Positions 1 to 7,570 of a DNA stretch of 64,000 nucleotides are shown one piece after another (the stretch's first letter is position 1; each line of letters starts with the position of its first letter). The translations under genes were made by a program, and so were the position numbers. The stretch lies in NCBI RefSeq assembly GCF_025628895.1, contig NZ_JAOTJC010000007.1, positions 248,001-312,000 on the forward strand, given 5' to 3'. This DNA is from Alteromonas salexigens. GTDB lineage: Bacteria; Pseudomonadota; Gammaproteobacteria; Enterobacterales; Alteromonadaceae. The notes under the pieces were generated by a model. It saw only the letters and a program-made list of their open reading frames with translations, made no database searches and was not told the origin of the DNA.

Positions 1-2026
1 AGTAATCGGCGTTTAAGGTAACTAAATCACCGTTTTCCAGTTCGATAAAGTAGCTCGGAGCGATCATCACGGTCCAGCGCGGTGTCAGGGCCGGTGAATC
101 ACCTTCGCCGATACCGATAACATTCTCGTCCACTTCAGCAATTTCGGCATCCAGATAACCTACTGCAGTCCGCAATATGAAGTTGTCAGAGATATCGATA
201 GTGCCTTCCAGCTCAATACCCTGAGCTTCTGACTTACCTGCGTTCTCCACAATGGTTACGAACCCGCCACCTGACTGTGGGTCAGAATAAGGCAGAGCAA
301 GGTCGGTATATTCAGTATGGAACAGAGCTGCCATGAAGGAGACCCGATCCGCAACCTTACCTTTTAAACCCATTTCGTAGTTAATGGCAGTGGTTTCGTC
401 AAACGACACGAACTGCTGTGGGCCACCAAATGGTCGCGGCGGGAAACCACCGGTCTGGTAGCCTTTCTGGATAGTGGCGTACACATTCATGTCACGGCTA
501 AGTTTATAGGCCGTGTTTACGTCCCAGGTAACTTCGCTGAAGTCTGCTTCACGGTATGCCCGCTCGCCACCGAACGAGGGGAACAGCGCATTGGCTTCTT
601 TTTCGTCACGGGAGTAACGCAGACCACCGCCTACCGACAGCTTTTCAGTCAGGCTATAAGATACGTTGGCATACGCAGCGTACGCATTGGTTTCCTGCTC
701 CAGGTCAAAATAACCGTAACCACCACAGAAACCACACACATCTGTCACCGGTGTTACACCGTCATTCAGCAGACCATCCGGTACATTGAACGGACTGAAT
801 ACCCACGGACCTGATTTGGTATTGCCGTCTTCGTTGAAGTAGTACAGGCCGGAAACGAAGTCAAAGTTCTCGTAGGCACCGTTAACTTGCAGTTCCAGCG
901 ACGACTGGTCGGCTTCACCGGTTTCCGGGAATTCAGACAGGTTCAGCGGCGAGGCGTCATCATCCAGACCCCCTTCGTATTCTGACGAACGGGTGCTGGC
1001 AATAATCTTCACATCAATATTGCGGCTGGCTGCCCATTGTGCCGTAACAGCAGCGCCCCAGCCCGAGTACTCGGTAGACTCAATACCGGCCACGGTGGTA
1101 CCCAGGTCGTCAGGGTCGTCCGGGATCAGCGACGGGTCGAGCAGATAAAACTCACCGTCATTAATGCTGAAATTAGTCGGGCGGTCATCAGTAAACTCAA
1201 TGGTATATGGCGACTGACCTGATTCGTTTTCTACAAAATCAAACGCGGCAGTCACTGAGAAATCGTTAGTGAACTGGTACTTGGCAGCAACACGGCCACT
1301 GTACTCTTGCTCTTCACCAATCTCTTTTTCTGGGTTGGTCAGATTAACCGCCTCACCCACACCGTCACGACGCTTAAAAGAGCCGGTGGCTGATACACTG
1401 AAATCGTCAGTGATATCAGAGTTTACATACACGTCTGTGGCCAGGCGTCCTCGGGTACCTACCCGCGCTGAGACCGTGGCAATATCCTGATCGCCCGGCT
1501 GCTTGGTAATAATATTTACCGCGCCACCCAGGGTATTACGGCCATACAGCGTACCTTGTGGGCCACGCAGTACTTCCACACGCTGAATATTGGGCAGCGA
1601 CATGTTCGCGCCCATCTGACGGCCAAGGTATACGCCATCCAGGTAAACACCAACACCTGGGTCGGTGGTGATAATGTGATCCTGCAGACCAATACCACGG
1701 ATAAACACCGACGCGTGACCGGTATTCCCTACACCATAGCGGCTGATATTCAGATTCGGTACGTATTTGCCTACATCGTCAAGGTTGGTGACGTTGGTGT
1801 CGTCAATCAAACCTTCCCCAATAGAAGAAACCGCAGTGGGTGTTTCATAAATGCTTTCTGTGCGCTTCCGAGCGGTTACCAATACTTTTTCAACGTCCGT
1901 TTCTTTAACTTCTTGCTCGGTTTCCTGAGCCAGAGCGGTAGGACTCAGCAGTGCTGCGATTACGGCCGCCAGTAAAGACGCGCGCGCAGGCAGACCGTTT
2001 CGCAGTGAGGGCGAAATGACACTCAT
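1..2026 (-). CDS. TonB-dependent receptor, C-terminus outside the window
   Basis: This is an outer-membrane receptor for TonB-driven import. The frame is open from the ATG at 2026 to position 1 (675 codons), so the end of the barrel lies beyond the window. Residues 1-33 form a signal peptide ending ALA. A TonB-box-like VEKVLVTARKR follows near residue 46, then a plug domain with typical blocks (FIRGIG, YLDGVYLGR, VEVLRGPQGTLYGRNTLGG). The remainder alternates strands and aromatic residues like a beta barrel. The family is clear. The substrate is not: no transporter or regulator sits beside it, and the neighbouring HAD gene is divergent. Plug-and-barrel receptors of this type in Alteromonadales often take up siderophores or glycans, which is only a family-level guess here. 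Confidence 0.9.
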   Translation of the reverse strand, partial: MSVISPSLRNGLPARASLLAAVIAALLSPTALAQETEQEVKETDVEKVLVTARKRTESIYETPTAVSSIGEGLIDDTNVTNLDDVGKYVPNLNISRYGVGNTGHASVFIRGIGLQDHIITTDPGVGVYLDGVYLGRQMGANMSLPNIQRVEVLRGPQGTLYGRNTLGGAVNIITKQPGDQDIATVSARVGTRGRLATDVYVNSDITDDFSVSATGSFKRRDGVGEAVNLTNPEKEIGEEQEYSGRVAAKYQFTNDFSVTAAFDFVENESGQSPYTIEFTDDRPTNFSINDGEFYLLDPSLIPDDPDDLGTTVAGIESTEYSGWGAAVTAQWAASRNIDVKIIASTRSSEYEGGLDDDASPLNLSEFPETGEADQSSLELQVNGAYENFDFVSGLYYFNEDGNTKSGPWVFSPFNVPDGLLNDGVTPVTDVCGFCGGYGYFDLEQETNAYAAYANVSYSLTEKLSVGGGLRYSRDEKEANALFPSFGGERAYREADFSEVTWDVNTAYKLSRDMNVYATIQKGYQTGGFPPRPFGGPQQFVSFDETTAINYEMGLKGKVADRVSFMAALFHTEYTDLALPYSDPQSGGGFVTIVENAGKSEAQGIELEGTIDISDNFILRTAVGYLDAEIAEVDENVIGIGEGDSPALTPRWTVMIAPSYFIELENGDLVTLNADY

Positions 2027-2105
2027 TAGGGTTTCTCCGTCGTTTTTTTGCAGATTTTATGACGTGTTGTGAACACGGACGTGCTGATGCACTGGTTGGG
2101 CGGCG

Positions 2106-2133
2106 AGTATAGCGAAAAAAGAGTAAATGTGAA
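2106..2133 (-). promoter_or_regulatory. Likely sigma-70 promoter of the TonB-dependent receptor
   Basis: On the minus strand a -35 box TTCACA (2133-2128) is followed after 16 bases by a -10 box TATACT (2111-2106), about 80 bases before the receptor start codon. The assignment is by eye only. Confidence 0.45.
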
Positions 2134-2245
2134 GCATTGTTAAACAATCTTTGACTAATTATTGTAAATGCCTTGCAACTGAACAGTGATCTGACATCCG
2201 TCGCCACCGTTATGAAATTACCCTGTTCAATAATATTGAGTTGCT

Positions 2246-2920
2246 ATGATCCGTAAACCTCAGACCCTGTTCTTTGATGTCAACGAAACCCTGCTGGACA
2301 TGAATGCTGTGCGCGAAGCCGTCGGTAATGCGCTTGGCGATGAAAATCTGGTACCCGTTTGGTTTTCCACGCTACTGCATTATTCGCTGGTAGAAATGGC
2401 CACCGACAGCTTTCACGACTTCGCCGAAATCGGCGCCGCGGCGCTGGTGATGACGGCGAACGCTAACGGCAAGACGCTTGAACTAGCTGACGCGCAAGAC
2501 ATTATCACCGAACCGATGACGAGCCTGCCACCCCACGAGGACGTAGCGGAGGGACTAGAGGCATTACGTAACGAAGGCTTTCAGTTAGTGGCGCTGTCCA
2601 ATTCCGCCGCCCAAGGGTTGGATAAGCAGCTGCGCTACGCCGGGGTTTATACGCAATTTGATAAGGTATTAAGTGTGCAGAATATTCGCACTTACAAGCC
2701 CTACCCCAAAGTGTATGAATGGGCAATGGAGCAAGCTGGCGTGACGCCCTCGCAGGCGATGATGATTGCCGCTCATGGGTGGGATATTATGGGCGCCGCT
2801 GCATGTGGCATGCAAACGGCGTTTGTTTCACGGCCGGGTAAAATGCCGTATCCGCTGGCGCCTGCCCCCAATCTGGAGGTAGCAAGCCTGCCAGAGTTAC
2901 TGACCAAGCTCACTGTGTGA
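2246..2920 (+). CDS. Haloacid dehalogenase type II (HAD-superfamily hydrolase)
   Basis: A 224-residue HAD enzyme of the L-2-haloacid dehalogenase type. The nucleophile Asp11 and Thr15 lie in FDVNETLLD, motif II is SNS at 118-120, motif III is Lys151 in TYKPYPKVYEWA, and motif IV is the MIAAHGWD block with Asp180. The numbering lines up closely with characterised L-2-haloacid dehalogenases. However, the arginine expected near residue 41 for binding the substrate carboxylate is Ser here, and the Asn near 177 is His. The true substrate may therefore not be a haloacid, and the name should be read as a family label. The gene stands alone, divergent from the TonB-dependent receptor, and starts at an ATG after a weak ribosome site. 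Confidence 0.85.
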   Translation: MIRKPQTLFFDVNETLLDMNAVREAVGNALGDENLVPVWFSTLLHYSLVEMATDSFHDFAEIGAAALVMTANANGKTLELADAQDIITEPMTSLPPHEDVAEGLEALRNEGFQLVALSNSAAQGLDKQLRYAGVYTQFDKVLSVQNIRTYKPYPKVYEWAMEQAGVTPSQAMMIAAHGWDIMGAAACGMQTAFVSRPGKMPYPLAPAPNLEVASLPELLTKLTV

Positions 2921-2950
2921 GCGCACCACCCGGCTTCAGGTCTGACTGAC

Positions 2951-3187
2951 TTAGTTAGTGGTCAGGCCTTTCGACGAACAAGAACGTTTCTTGCTTTCCA
3001 GTGCTTTTAACTGCTTTTTGAGCCACTCGCCCTGAATAGAAGATTTGGTTTCTTTCAGCTCTTTGCTCACCCGGCTAATTTCTTTATTCACGCCACTACA
3101 GGCACCCGGCGACGGGTTGAAAGTGTTGGCAAATAGCGACGGTGAAGCGACCAGCATACCAATCGCGAGTAGAGTACGTGATTTCAT
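2951..3187 (-). CDS. Small exported protein of unknown function
   Basis: A 78-residue protein read from the ATG at 3187, which has a GGGGG ribosome site just upstream. A longer version from 3199 would place that site inside the gene. Residues 1-20 form a signal peptide ending LFAN. The mature part is short, lysine- and glutamate-rich and probably helical (SRVSKELKETKSS, QLKALESKKR), with one Cys after the signal sequence and one near the end that could pair. It resembles small periplasmic proteins of the DUF1090 type (YqjC-like), but I am not certain of that family. It is convergent with the HAD gene. Confidence 0.6.
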   Translation of the reverse strand: MKSRTLLAIGMLVASPSLFANTFNPSPGACSGVNKEISRVSKELKETKSSIQGEWLKKQLKALESKKRSCSSKGLTTN

Positions 3188-3547
3188 AAATGCCCCCATG
3201 CATTTCCATATTATTTAATTTTGCGACAACGGAGAACCTAGTGTGGATGTGTCGCATTCAATAGCGTGACTATAGCATTCCGTGCTGTGTTGACAGGTGC
3301 CTGATGACATACCTAAGAATGATTTGTCACTCACTTTTTGCCATTCATAAGCGCCAACTGCCGAGCAGGATCACCGCTGTTGATGCGAACACAAGGTGCG
3401 GCTTTTGCAAGGCTCTTGCCAGATACGCTGCGTTGCTGAAAACACACCGGCGGCCAGTGACCTGGCAGTGCTACCGAAAACACAGAACTCGGGCTACACT
3501 ACTGTGAACTTTGTGGCTTTAGCTTAACTTTAACAAGAGGAAATACT
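3188..3547. other. Intergenic region between two divergent small exported proteins
   Basis: No supported gene. A 67-codon frame at 3304-3507 has a basic, low-complexity product and no ribosome site, and is taken as chance. A -10-like TACACT near 3494 and a ribosome site AAGAGG at about 3535 probably serve the lipoprotein gene that follows. Confidence 0.5.
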
Positions 3548-3934
3548 ATGCGCTGGATGGTGGGAATTTTTGCACTAACCCTTATGGCAGGATGTGCCAC
3601 GCTGCCTACACCAACCGACGTGGACAACGCCGACTATGGTCCTTTTCCCGAAAACTATGAACAGATAGTCCGGGACTATTATCAGCAGGAACTCCGTGAC
3701 CCTGATGCCACCCGCTATAAACAAATCGATGAACCGGTACGCTACTGGCTGGGCAATGAGCTGGATGACGTATATTACGGTTATCTGGTGTGCGTAACAC
3801 TGAACACCAAAAACCTGTTCGGCGGCTACAAGGGCTATCAGACCGATGGGTTGATGATCCACGATGGTGAAGTGGTCAAACACGTAGAAGGCGAATGGTG
3901 GGGTAAGGAAATTTGCCCGGCGACCGCGAAGTAA
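3548..3934 (+). CDS. Small lipoprotein of unknown function
   Basis: A 128-residue lipoprotein. The signal sequence ends in the lipobox LMAGC with Cys16 as the lipidated residue; residue +2 is Ala, which suggests sorting to the outer membrane. The mature part is rich in Tyr, Asp and Trp (YEQIVRDYYQQELRDPDA, VRYWLGNELDDVYYGYLVCV) and ends with a second Cys near the C-terminus that could pair with the one in YLVCV. The pattern 'ELRDPDATRYK' resembles small lipoproteins of unknown function that are common in gammaproteobacteria. The ATG is preceded by AAGAGG at good spacing. A strong terminator follows at 3950. Confidence 0.7.
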   Translation: MRWMVGIFALTLMAGCATLPTPTDVDNADYGPFPENYEQIVRDYYQQELRDPDATRYKQIDEPVRYWLGNELDDVYYGYLVCVTLNTKNLFGGYKGYQTDGLMIHDGEVVKHVEGEWWGKEICPATAK

Positions 3935-3949
3935 CTGCTTGTAAGTCTG

Positions 3950-3974
3950 GCACCGATTCAGTCGGTGCTTTTTA
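3950..3974 (+). terminator. Rho-independent terminator of the 3548-3934 lipoprotein gene
   Basis: GCACCGA pairs with TCGGTGC around a 5-base loop and is followed by TTTTT. Degenerate copies of this element, still joined to the next repeat, occur again near 5108-5131 and 5221-5240. Confidence 0.75.
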
Positions 3975-3984
3975 TTCCCCGGAT

Positions 3985-4030
3985 CAAAAAAGCCCCGCAA
4001 GTGCGAGGCTTTGAAGAGTGAGGTCTGCAA
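3985..4030 (-). repeat. tRNA-Phe-type terminator copy A, with a possible decayed tRNA tail
   Basis: AAAAAAGCCCCGCAAGTGCGAGGCT is nearly the same as the minus-strand terminators near 5145-5170, 5250-5281 and 17324-17352. Here it lies directly after the lipoprotein terminator. The bases beyond it (CTTTGAAGAGTGAGGTCTGC) align only weakly with the intact CTTCTAAGAATGGTGCCTCG at 5280-5299. It may be the oldest of a series of integration scars. Confidence 0.5.
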
Positions 4031-4062
4031 GTTAAGCAAAAAATCACTCTTTTGGCTCAAAT

Positions 4063-4731
4063 TTAATTTTTTCTGCGTTTAGTCAATCCTATACCCATCA
4101 ACCCGAGCCCAGCAAGGGCGATAGTTGCAGGACTCGAAACTGATACACTTGCAGGCGCTGCCGAGTAAGATACTTTTTCAAAGCCATAACCGACCTGATG
4201 ATGCCTCCCGAACCTATCTGTATATTTGAAAGATAGCTGACCAGGGTTATGTTCTGGAAAAGTTAAAGTATCCGTAAACCTTAGGTGATTAAATCTTATG
4301 CCAAGCTGATCTAATCCATTACTCGTAATTTGACGAAACGCGTACTCTGAGTTACTCGAGTCGTACCTTCTCCCACCATCTTCAGTCAGTTTATTTATTT
4401 CAAAAACTGACTCAAATGTCCTGATATCAATATCGCTCATCATGGGATAATGCCCCGCCGCGTAATCATCACAGGAAAAAGTCACATACTTACTGCAATG
4501 AGTAGTTTTTTCTCCGTTATTGTGTAATACGGTAATAAACTCATGGGTATCATTGAAGGTAGCGGTAAACGTTACTAAATCACCAACCCCATTGGCTAGA
4601 TAGCTTCCTTTTGCTTCTGTTATCCGGTATTGATACGTCTCAGTTATAAGAGCCGCATCTGCAGCCCCAACAAAAGCTGATACAGCTAGCAATATTGAAC
4701 AACTTAGTTTTTTATTTATATTAAACTTCAT
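4063..4731 (-). CDS. PEP-CTERM-like exported protein
   Basis: A 222-residue exported protein. Residues 1-26 form a signal peptide (MKFNINKKLSC..., ending ADA). The mature region is beta-rich and begins LITETYQYRITEA, as in many PEP-CTERM proteins. The last 25 residues have the sorting layout: a short motif VSSPATIALAG, a hydrophobic segment LGLMGIGL, and a basic tail TKRRKN. The usual Pro-Glu-Pro is degraded to Ser-Ser-Pro, so recognition by an exosortase is uncertain, and no exosortase gene is in the window. The gene is A+T-rich and lies between two decayed tRNA-terminator copies, which suggests it is leftover cargo of an older insertion (inference). Confidence 0.6.
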   Translation of the reverse strand: MKFNINKKLSCSILLAVSAFVGAADAALITETYQYRITEAKGSYLANGVGDLVTFTATFNDTHEFITVLHNNGEKTTHCSKYVTFSCDDYAAGHYPMMSDIDIRTFESVFEINKLTEDGGRRYDSSNSEYAFRQITSNGLDQLGIRFNHLRFTDTLTFPEHNPGQLSFKYTDRFGRHHQVGYGFEKVSYSAAPASVSVSSPATIALAGLGLMGIGLTKRRKN

Positions 4732-5040
4732 AAAAAATCCGTTTTATAATTAATACAACTGCCATTTATTAGTGGCTATTAGATTAGGCTTTCAATACGC
4801 CCGTTAAAATAATATCAGTAAATTTATACGCCAATCAATTTTCCGTTGGTTAAAAGTATTAACTTGTGACGTTATTTAATTTATGAAAGTGAAAAATAAA
4901 GCACTATGTTTTCAACTCAGTCCAGCATACTGAATAAAAATCAACCACCACATTAATCTATTATCCTTTACCTCCTTTTGTGGAAAAGGAATATGTAAAA
5001 TCTGTATTGAGCAAAAACCCGGCCCTTTGTCTGAACTGCA

Positions 5041-5100
5041 AGCACGCCCCTCGAATGAGAGGCTTTCAAGAATGGCCCTAAAGCGGGATCGCAACGTGCC
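5041..5100 (-). repeat. Decayed tRNA-Phe tail with terminator, copy B1
   Basis: GCCCCTCGAATGAGAGGC is a terminator-like hairpin. It is followed by TTTCAAGAATGGCCCTAAAG and CGGGATCGCAACGTGCC. These align with the intact TTCTAAGAATGGTGCCTCGA and CCCGGGATCGAACCAGGGAC at 5281-5320, with several changes. I read it as a mutated copy of the tRNA-Phe 3' end. Confidence 0.5.
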
Positions 5101-5135
5101 AGGCACTGGCACCGACACGATGGTGCTGTTTATTC

Positions 5136-5225
5136 ACCCGGAATAAAAAAGCCCCGCAAGTGCGAGGCTTCTAAGAATAATGCCCTGAGGCGGGTTGGTA
5201 ACGCGCCACGCAGCAGCATAGCACG
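5136..5225 (-). repeat. Decayed tRNA-Phe tail with terminator, copy B2
   Basis: The hairpin AGCCCCGCAAGTGCGAGGCT is followed by TCTAAGAATAATGCCCTGAG and then GCGGGTTGGTAACGCGCCACGC. The order matches the intact terminator plus tRNA tail that follows directly at 5250-5337, but the tRNA part is degenerate. A worn copy of the lipoprotein-side terminator (GCACCG...GGTGCTGTTTATT) precedes it, as at copy A. Confidence 0.55.
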
Positions 5226-5249
5226 GCCGGTGCTTTTTATTCCCCGGAT

Positions 5250-5281
5250 CAAAAAAGCCCCGAACATTTCTGTTCAGGGCT
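5250..5281 (-). terminator. Original tRNA-Phe terminator, now separated from its gene
   Basis: On the minus strand AGCCCTGAACA pairs with TGTTCGGGGCT, followed by TTTTTT. It lies directly beyond the displaced tRNA tail at 5288-5337. Before insertion of the element it would have ended the tRNA-Phe transcript. Confidence 0.7.
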
Positions 5282-5287
5282 TCTAAG

Positions 5288-5337
5288 AATGGTGCCTCGA
5301 CCCGGGATCGAACCAGGGACACGCGGATTTTCAATCC
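5288..5337 (-). repeat. Integration site direct repeat, left copy (displaced tRNA-Phe 3' end)
   Basis: These 50 bases are identical to 17359-17408. They comprise the 3' part of tRNA-Phe from the CCA end through the T-arm and variable loop to the anticodon loop. At 5338 identity stops, so the 5' half of the tRNA is absent here. This is the displaced chromosomal tail left when the element inserted in the tRNA gene. Confidence 0.9.
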
Positions 5338-5448
5338 ACCTTTTCGTGACAACAAACCATTGTTATTCCTAACCTTTCTGAAAAATATTTCCTAAAATAA
5401 ATTCGCTAAAAGTTAGTGATTTATTTAGTTAAGCTAGTTTTCACTTAA

Positions 5449-6483
5449 CTACAAAAGCTTTGGGTCTATCTTAATATTTGGCATTACGTCTTCATAACCT
5501 TTTCGGTAACTGCGCAATGTTGTTGTGGCGCTACTGTGACCCATCAGTCGCCTCGCATCTTCCAGGTTGGCACAATTAGTTGCTGCCATCGCACGAATGT
5601 CTCGCTCTTTGAAAGATTGTTTTAATTTACCTGACTTTAGTGCTTTTTGCATGCTTTTATACCACATAGTTCGAAAACCATCTGGCGTATAGGGCCTACC
5701 GTTCTGATTAGGGAAAAAGTGGCATTTCCCATGCGGCTCACGACCGCCTCTCTCATTAGCTTTGTCGAGTATATTTTCAACAAGGGCTGAAAATTCCTTT
5801 CCGGCCCTGAAACATGTTTTGTATTGAGTTTTGGATGTTTGAACAAATAAACCTACTTTATCCTTCCAGTTCTCGGATGAGAGACGGAGCATATCGCTCT
5901 GGCGCAATCCTGTGCATACCTTAAGGTCTATGTAAGTCTTCATCCAATCTGGGCAAAACTCTTTGAAAGCATTCAACTCAGACATCAGTACTAATCTGTC
6001 GCTGACGTTTTCGGGATGAAACTGCAAGTTTTGCGCTGGGTTCTCATTATGCTCAATTACCCCCCATCTTACAGCAGCTCCATACATTGAACGGAGCAAC
6101 GCTACGGTTCTGTTGGCGTCAATTGGCGTGTTTCTTCGGTAGTACAAGTATGATTGGATATCCCGAGTTTTTAACTCTGCAATGTCAAAGTCTCCAAAAG
6201 CATCCAAGAGTTTTTTCGCTCTGCCGACGTTAGTTTTGTGCGTCGTTTCTGCTCGGTAAGGAGAAACTTCCAACATATAGCGATGAATCATATCGGCTAC
6301 TGAAGTAGATGAATTTAATGTGTTTTCAACTAGCACATAGTATTTTTGGATCGCCTCAGACTGCTCTTTTCCTAAGTTCACATCCCCGCCAGTGGCCTGC
6401 CGTAAATAAAACGTCTGTCCCTTTTTGTTATAGTACATCCCTTGCGGCAAGTTTCGATTCACAGCATTTCTTTTTCTCGGCAT
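5449..6483 (-). CDS. int: Tyrosine recombinase (phage-type integrase)
   Basis: A 344-residue integrase that would insert and excise this element at tRNA-Phe. The N-terminus (MYYNKKGQTFYLRQ) resembles the arm-binding domain of phage integrases. A SAM-like core-binding domain spans roughly 60-150, and the catalytic domain follows. Catalytic residues visible are Arg194 (TGLRQSD), Lys218 (TSKTQ), Arg297 in the RDIR box, His316 (LMGHSS) and the nucleophile Tyr326 (TLRSYRKG). The first His of the HxxR box is Arg294 here, a variant I recall from other phage integrases of the 'DIRA' type. The gene starts directly at the stop of the DUF4224 gene, so the two are translationally coupled, and it lies beside the left attachment repeat. 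Confidence 0.92.
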   Translation of the reverse strand: MPRKRNAVNRNLPQGMYYNKKGQTFYLRQATGGDVNLGKEQSEAIQKYYVLVENTLNSSTSVADMIHRYMLEVSPYRAETTHKTNVGRAKKLLDAFGDFDIAELKTRDIQSYLYYRRNTPIDANRTVALLRSMYGAAVRWGVIEHNENPAQNLQFHPENVSDRLVLMSELNAFKEFCPDWMKTYIDLKVCTGLRQSDMLRLSSENWKDKVGLFVQTSKTQYKTCFRAGKEFSALVENILDKANERGGREPHGKCHFFPNQNGRPYTPDGFRTMWYKSMQKALKSGKLKQSFKERDIRAMAATNCANLEDARRLMGHSSATTTLRSYRKGYEDVMPNIKIDPKLL

Positions 6484-6717
6484 TTATAACTCTCCCGTTG
6501 TCATTCGCCTTATTAGATTAGTGCGAGCGGACTCACTTTGCTTGTGCGAAGACTGGCTGTAATATCGGGATTCAATCCATTGGCGCACAACAATAGGCTT
6601 ACCGATTGCGTTTAGCTCATATGGAATCTTCATTCGTATAAGCTGCTCTATCTGCTTCCCTCTTTGCTTCCTGCCCGTAATCTCTACTAGTTCTTCGCTG
6701 GTAAGGACAAAGCTCAT
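6484..6717 (-). CDS. DUF4224-type small protein, integrase partner
   Basis: A 77-residue protein whose opening (LTSEELVEITGRKQRGKQIEQ, then a short linker and IPYELNAIGKPIVVRQWIE) matches the DUF4224 pattern found next to integrases in prophages and islands. It probably binds DNA and may act as an excisionase or recombination directionality factor, but this is a positional guess. The start is ATG at 6717 with a good AGAGGTG site. The TAA stop abuts the ATG of the integrase with no gap. A 22-bp palindrome lies 137 bases upstream. Confidence 0.7.
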   Translation of the reverse strand: MSFVLTSEELVEITGRKQRGKQIEQLIRMKIPYELNAIGKPIVVRQWIESRYYSQSSHKQSESARTNLIRRMTTGEL

Positions 6718-6853
6718 TGTTCACCTCTCGCTATAACAAGAAACGCTCCTAAAATACGTTTCAACTTCTGTACTTTTTGTTAGGTTACAACGTATTTTTC
6801 TTAGCGAACGCGATAGAAAAAATAAAGTGGGCCAGGCTTTTACTGAGCTTGAT

Positions 6854-6875
6854 AAATTTGTACATGTACAAATTT
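6854..6875. promoter_or_regulatory. Perfect 22-bp palindrome, island motif copy 1
   Basis: Its centre is TTTGTACATGTACAAA. The same core occurs at 9090-9109 and 11013-11034, and partly at 13634-13649. It lies upstream of the DUF4224-integrase operon. I saw no copy elsewhere in the window. It may be an operator for a dimeric regulator. Confidence 0.55.
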
Positions 6876-7045
6876 TTTGTCCACTCTAAACTAAAGAAGA
6901 GAGTGTCAAAAACTACATGAAAATTTTTGGCTTTAGGTTTACATTGGGAGAAAGCTTCTAATCGTTTTAGAGGCCCGGTGAGTCTTGTAAGTGACGAAGG
7001 AGAATACCGGCCTCCTTCTCCAGATACAGTGAGAATGGGCAGAAC

Positions 7046-7150
7046 ATGAATGGTAATCAATTAGTTCTATGGTGCGGGTTAACAGTTATTGTCGTATTTC
7101 TACTATACGAAACATTCATTGCGAAGCCACGCAAGAAGAAAGACGATTAG
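7046..7150 (+). CDS. Possible 34-residue single-pass membrane peptide
   Basis: ATG at 7046 to TAG at 7150. Residues 6-20 form one hydrophobic segment (LVLWCGLTVIVVFLL), followed by YETFIAKPRKKKDD, a basic tail. The layout fits a small inner-membrane protein with a cytoplasmic positive tail. The ribosome site is weak (GGGC), and there is no family match that I recognise. Treat it as a candidate only. Confidence 0.3.
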   Translation: MNGNQLVLWCGLTVIVVFLLYETFIAKPRKKKDD

Positions 7151-7570
7151 CTGTGATAACTCCTAAGCAAACTGACATCAGTGCTGCAAACGCCAGGCTT
7201 TTCGTCCATCAATTGCGTAGGTACGACCTTCCTGATCTACGGATGCCGCTTTTTCTTTTTACCTATAGCTGAAGCTCAGCACTAGGCAATCTTTCTGGCC
7301 ATTTTAAATATGGTAACGACGTGTAATACGGCTATTCAGATCTTTTACCTGGGAACGTCCGATTCACCATGCAGTAATACGCGAGATTTAAATGCAACCT
7401 GAAGTAAAGGTTAAGTAAGGTTATACACATTCATATTTACCAGTATGAACAACAAGAGCGTGATAAGGCCCGACTTAGTACCAACAAGAAGTTAAAAGCT
7501 AACAGAAGCGTCAATTAAGACGCTCCCAACCTTACGCCATTTGCGCTAAGGTTTGGTGCAAGGATAAGTT

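Larger units (their letters stand above)
4732..5287. other. Gene-free region holding decayed tRNA-Phe tails and terminators
   Basis: The first 180 bases are A+T-rich and probably hold the promoter of the PEP-CTERM-like gene. From about 5040 onward the sequence is a string of terminator plus tRNA-tail copies, listed separately. The frames at 4912-5118 and 5134-5355 run through these repeats and are not genes. Confidence 0.6.
6718..7570. other. Long region upstream of the integrase operon with few coding signs
   Basis: It holds the 22-bp palindrome at 6854-6875 and a possible 34-codon membrane peptide at 7046-7150. A hairpin-prone stretch near 7520-7560 (AACCTTACGCC...GCGCTAAGGTT) precedes the next gene. 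The pairs ACGTTTCAACTT and ACGTTGTAACCT near 6758-6790 could be arm sites for the integrase. Frames at 6785-7060 and 7069-7272 show no ribosome site or protein-like composition. Confidence 0.4.

Noticed and set aside
1905-2207. 100-codon frame overlapping the receptor start on the same strand
   Set aside because: It runs out of frame through the receptor signal peptide and its promoter. The receptor frame is clearly the real one.
3304-3507. 67-codon plus-strand frame
   Set aside because: No ribosome site, basic low-complexity product, and no partner gene. Taken as chance.
5134-5355. 73-codon minus-strand frame over the left attachment site
   Set aside because: It is a translation of the tRNA tail and terminator repeats. 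A parallel frame arises at 17187-17405 for the same reason.
6854-6875. LexA, CRP or Fur box
   Set aside because: The core TTTGTACATGTACAAA fits neither CTGT-N8-ACAG, nor TGTGA-N6-TCACA, nor the GATAATGATAATCATTATC pattern.
6785-7060. 91-codon minus-strand frame containing palindrome copy 1
   Set aside because: No ribosome site or protein-like composition. It crosses a likely operator.
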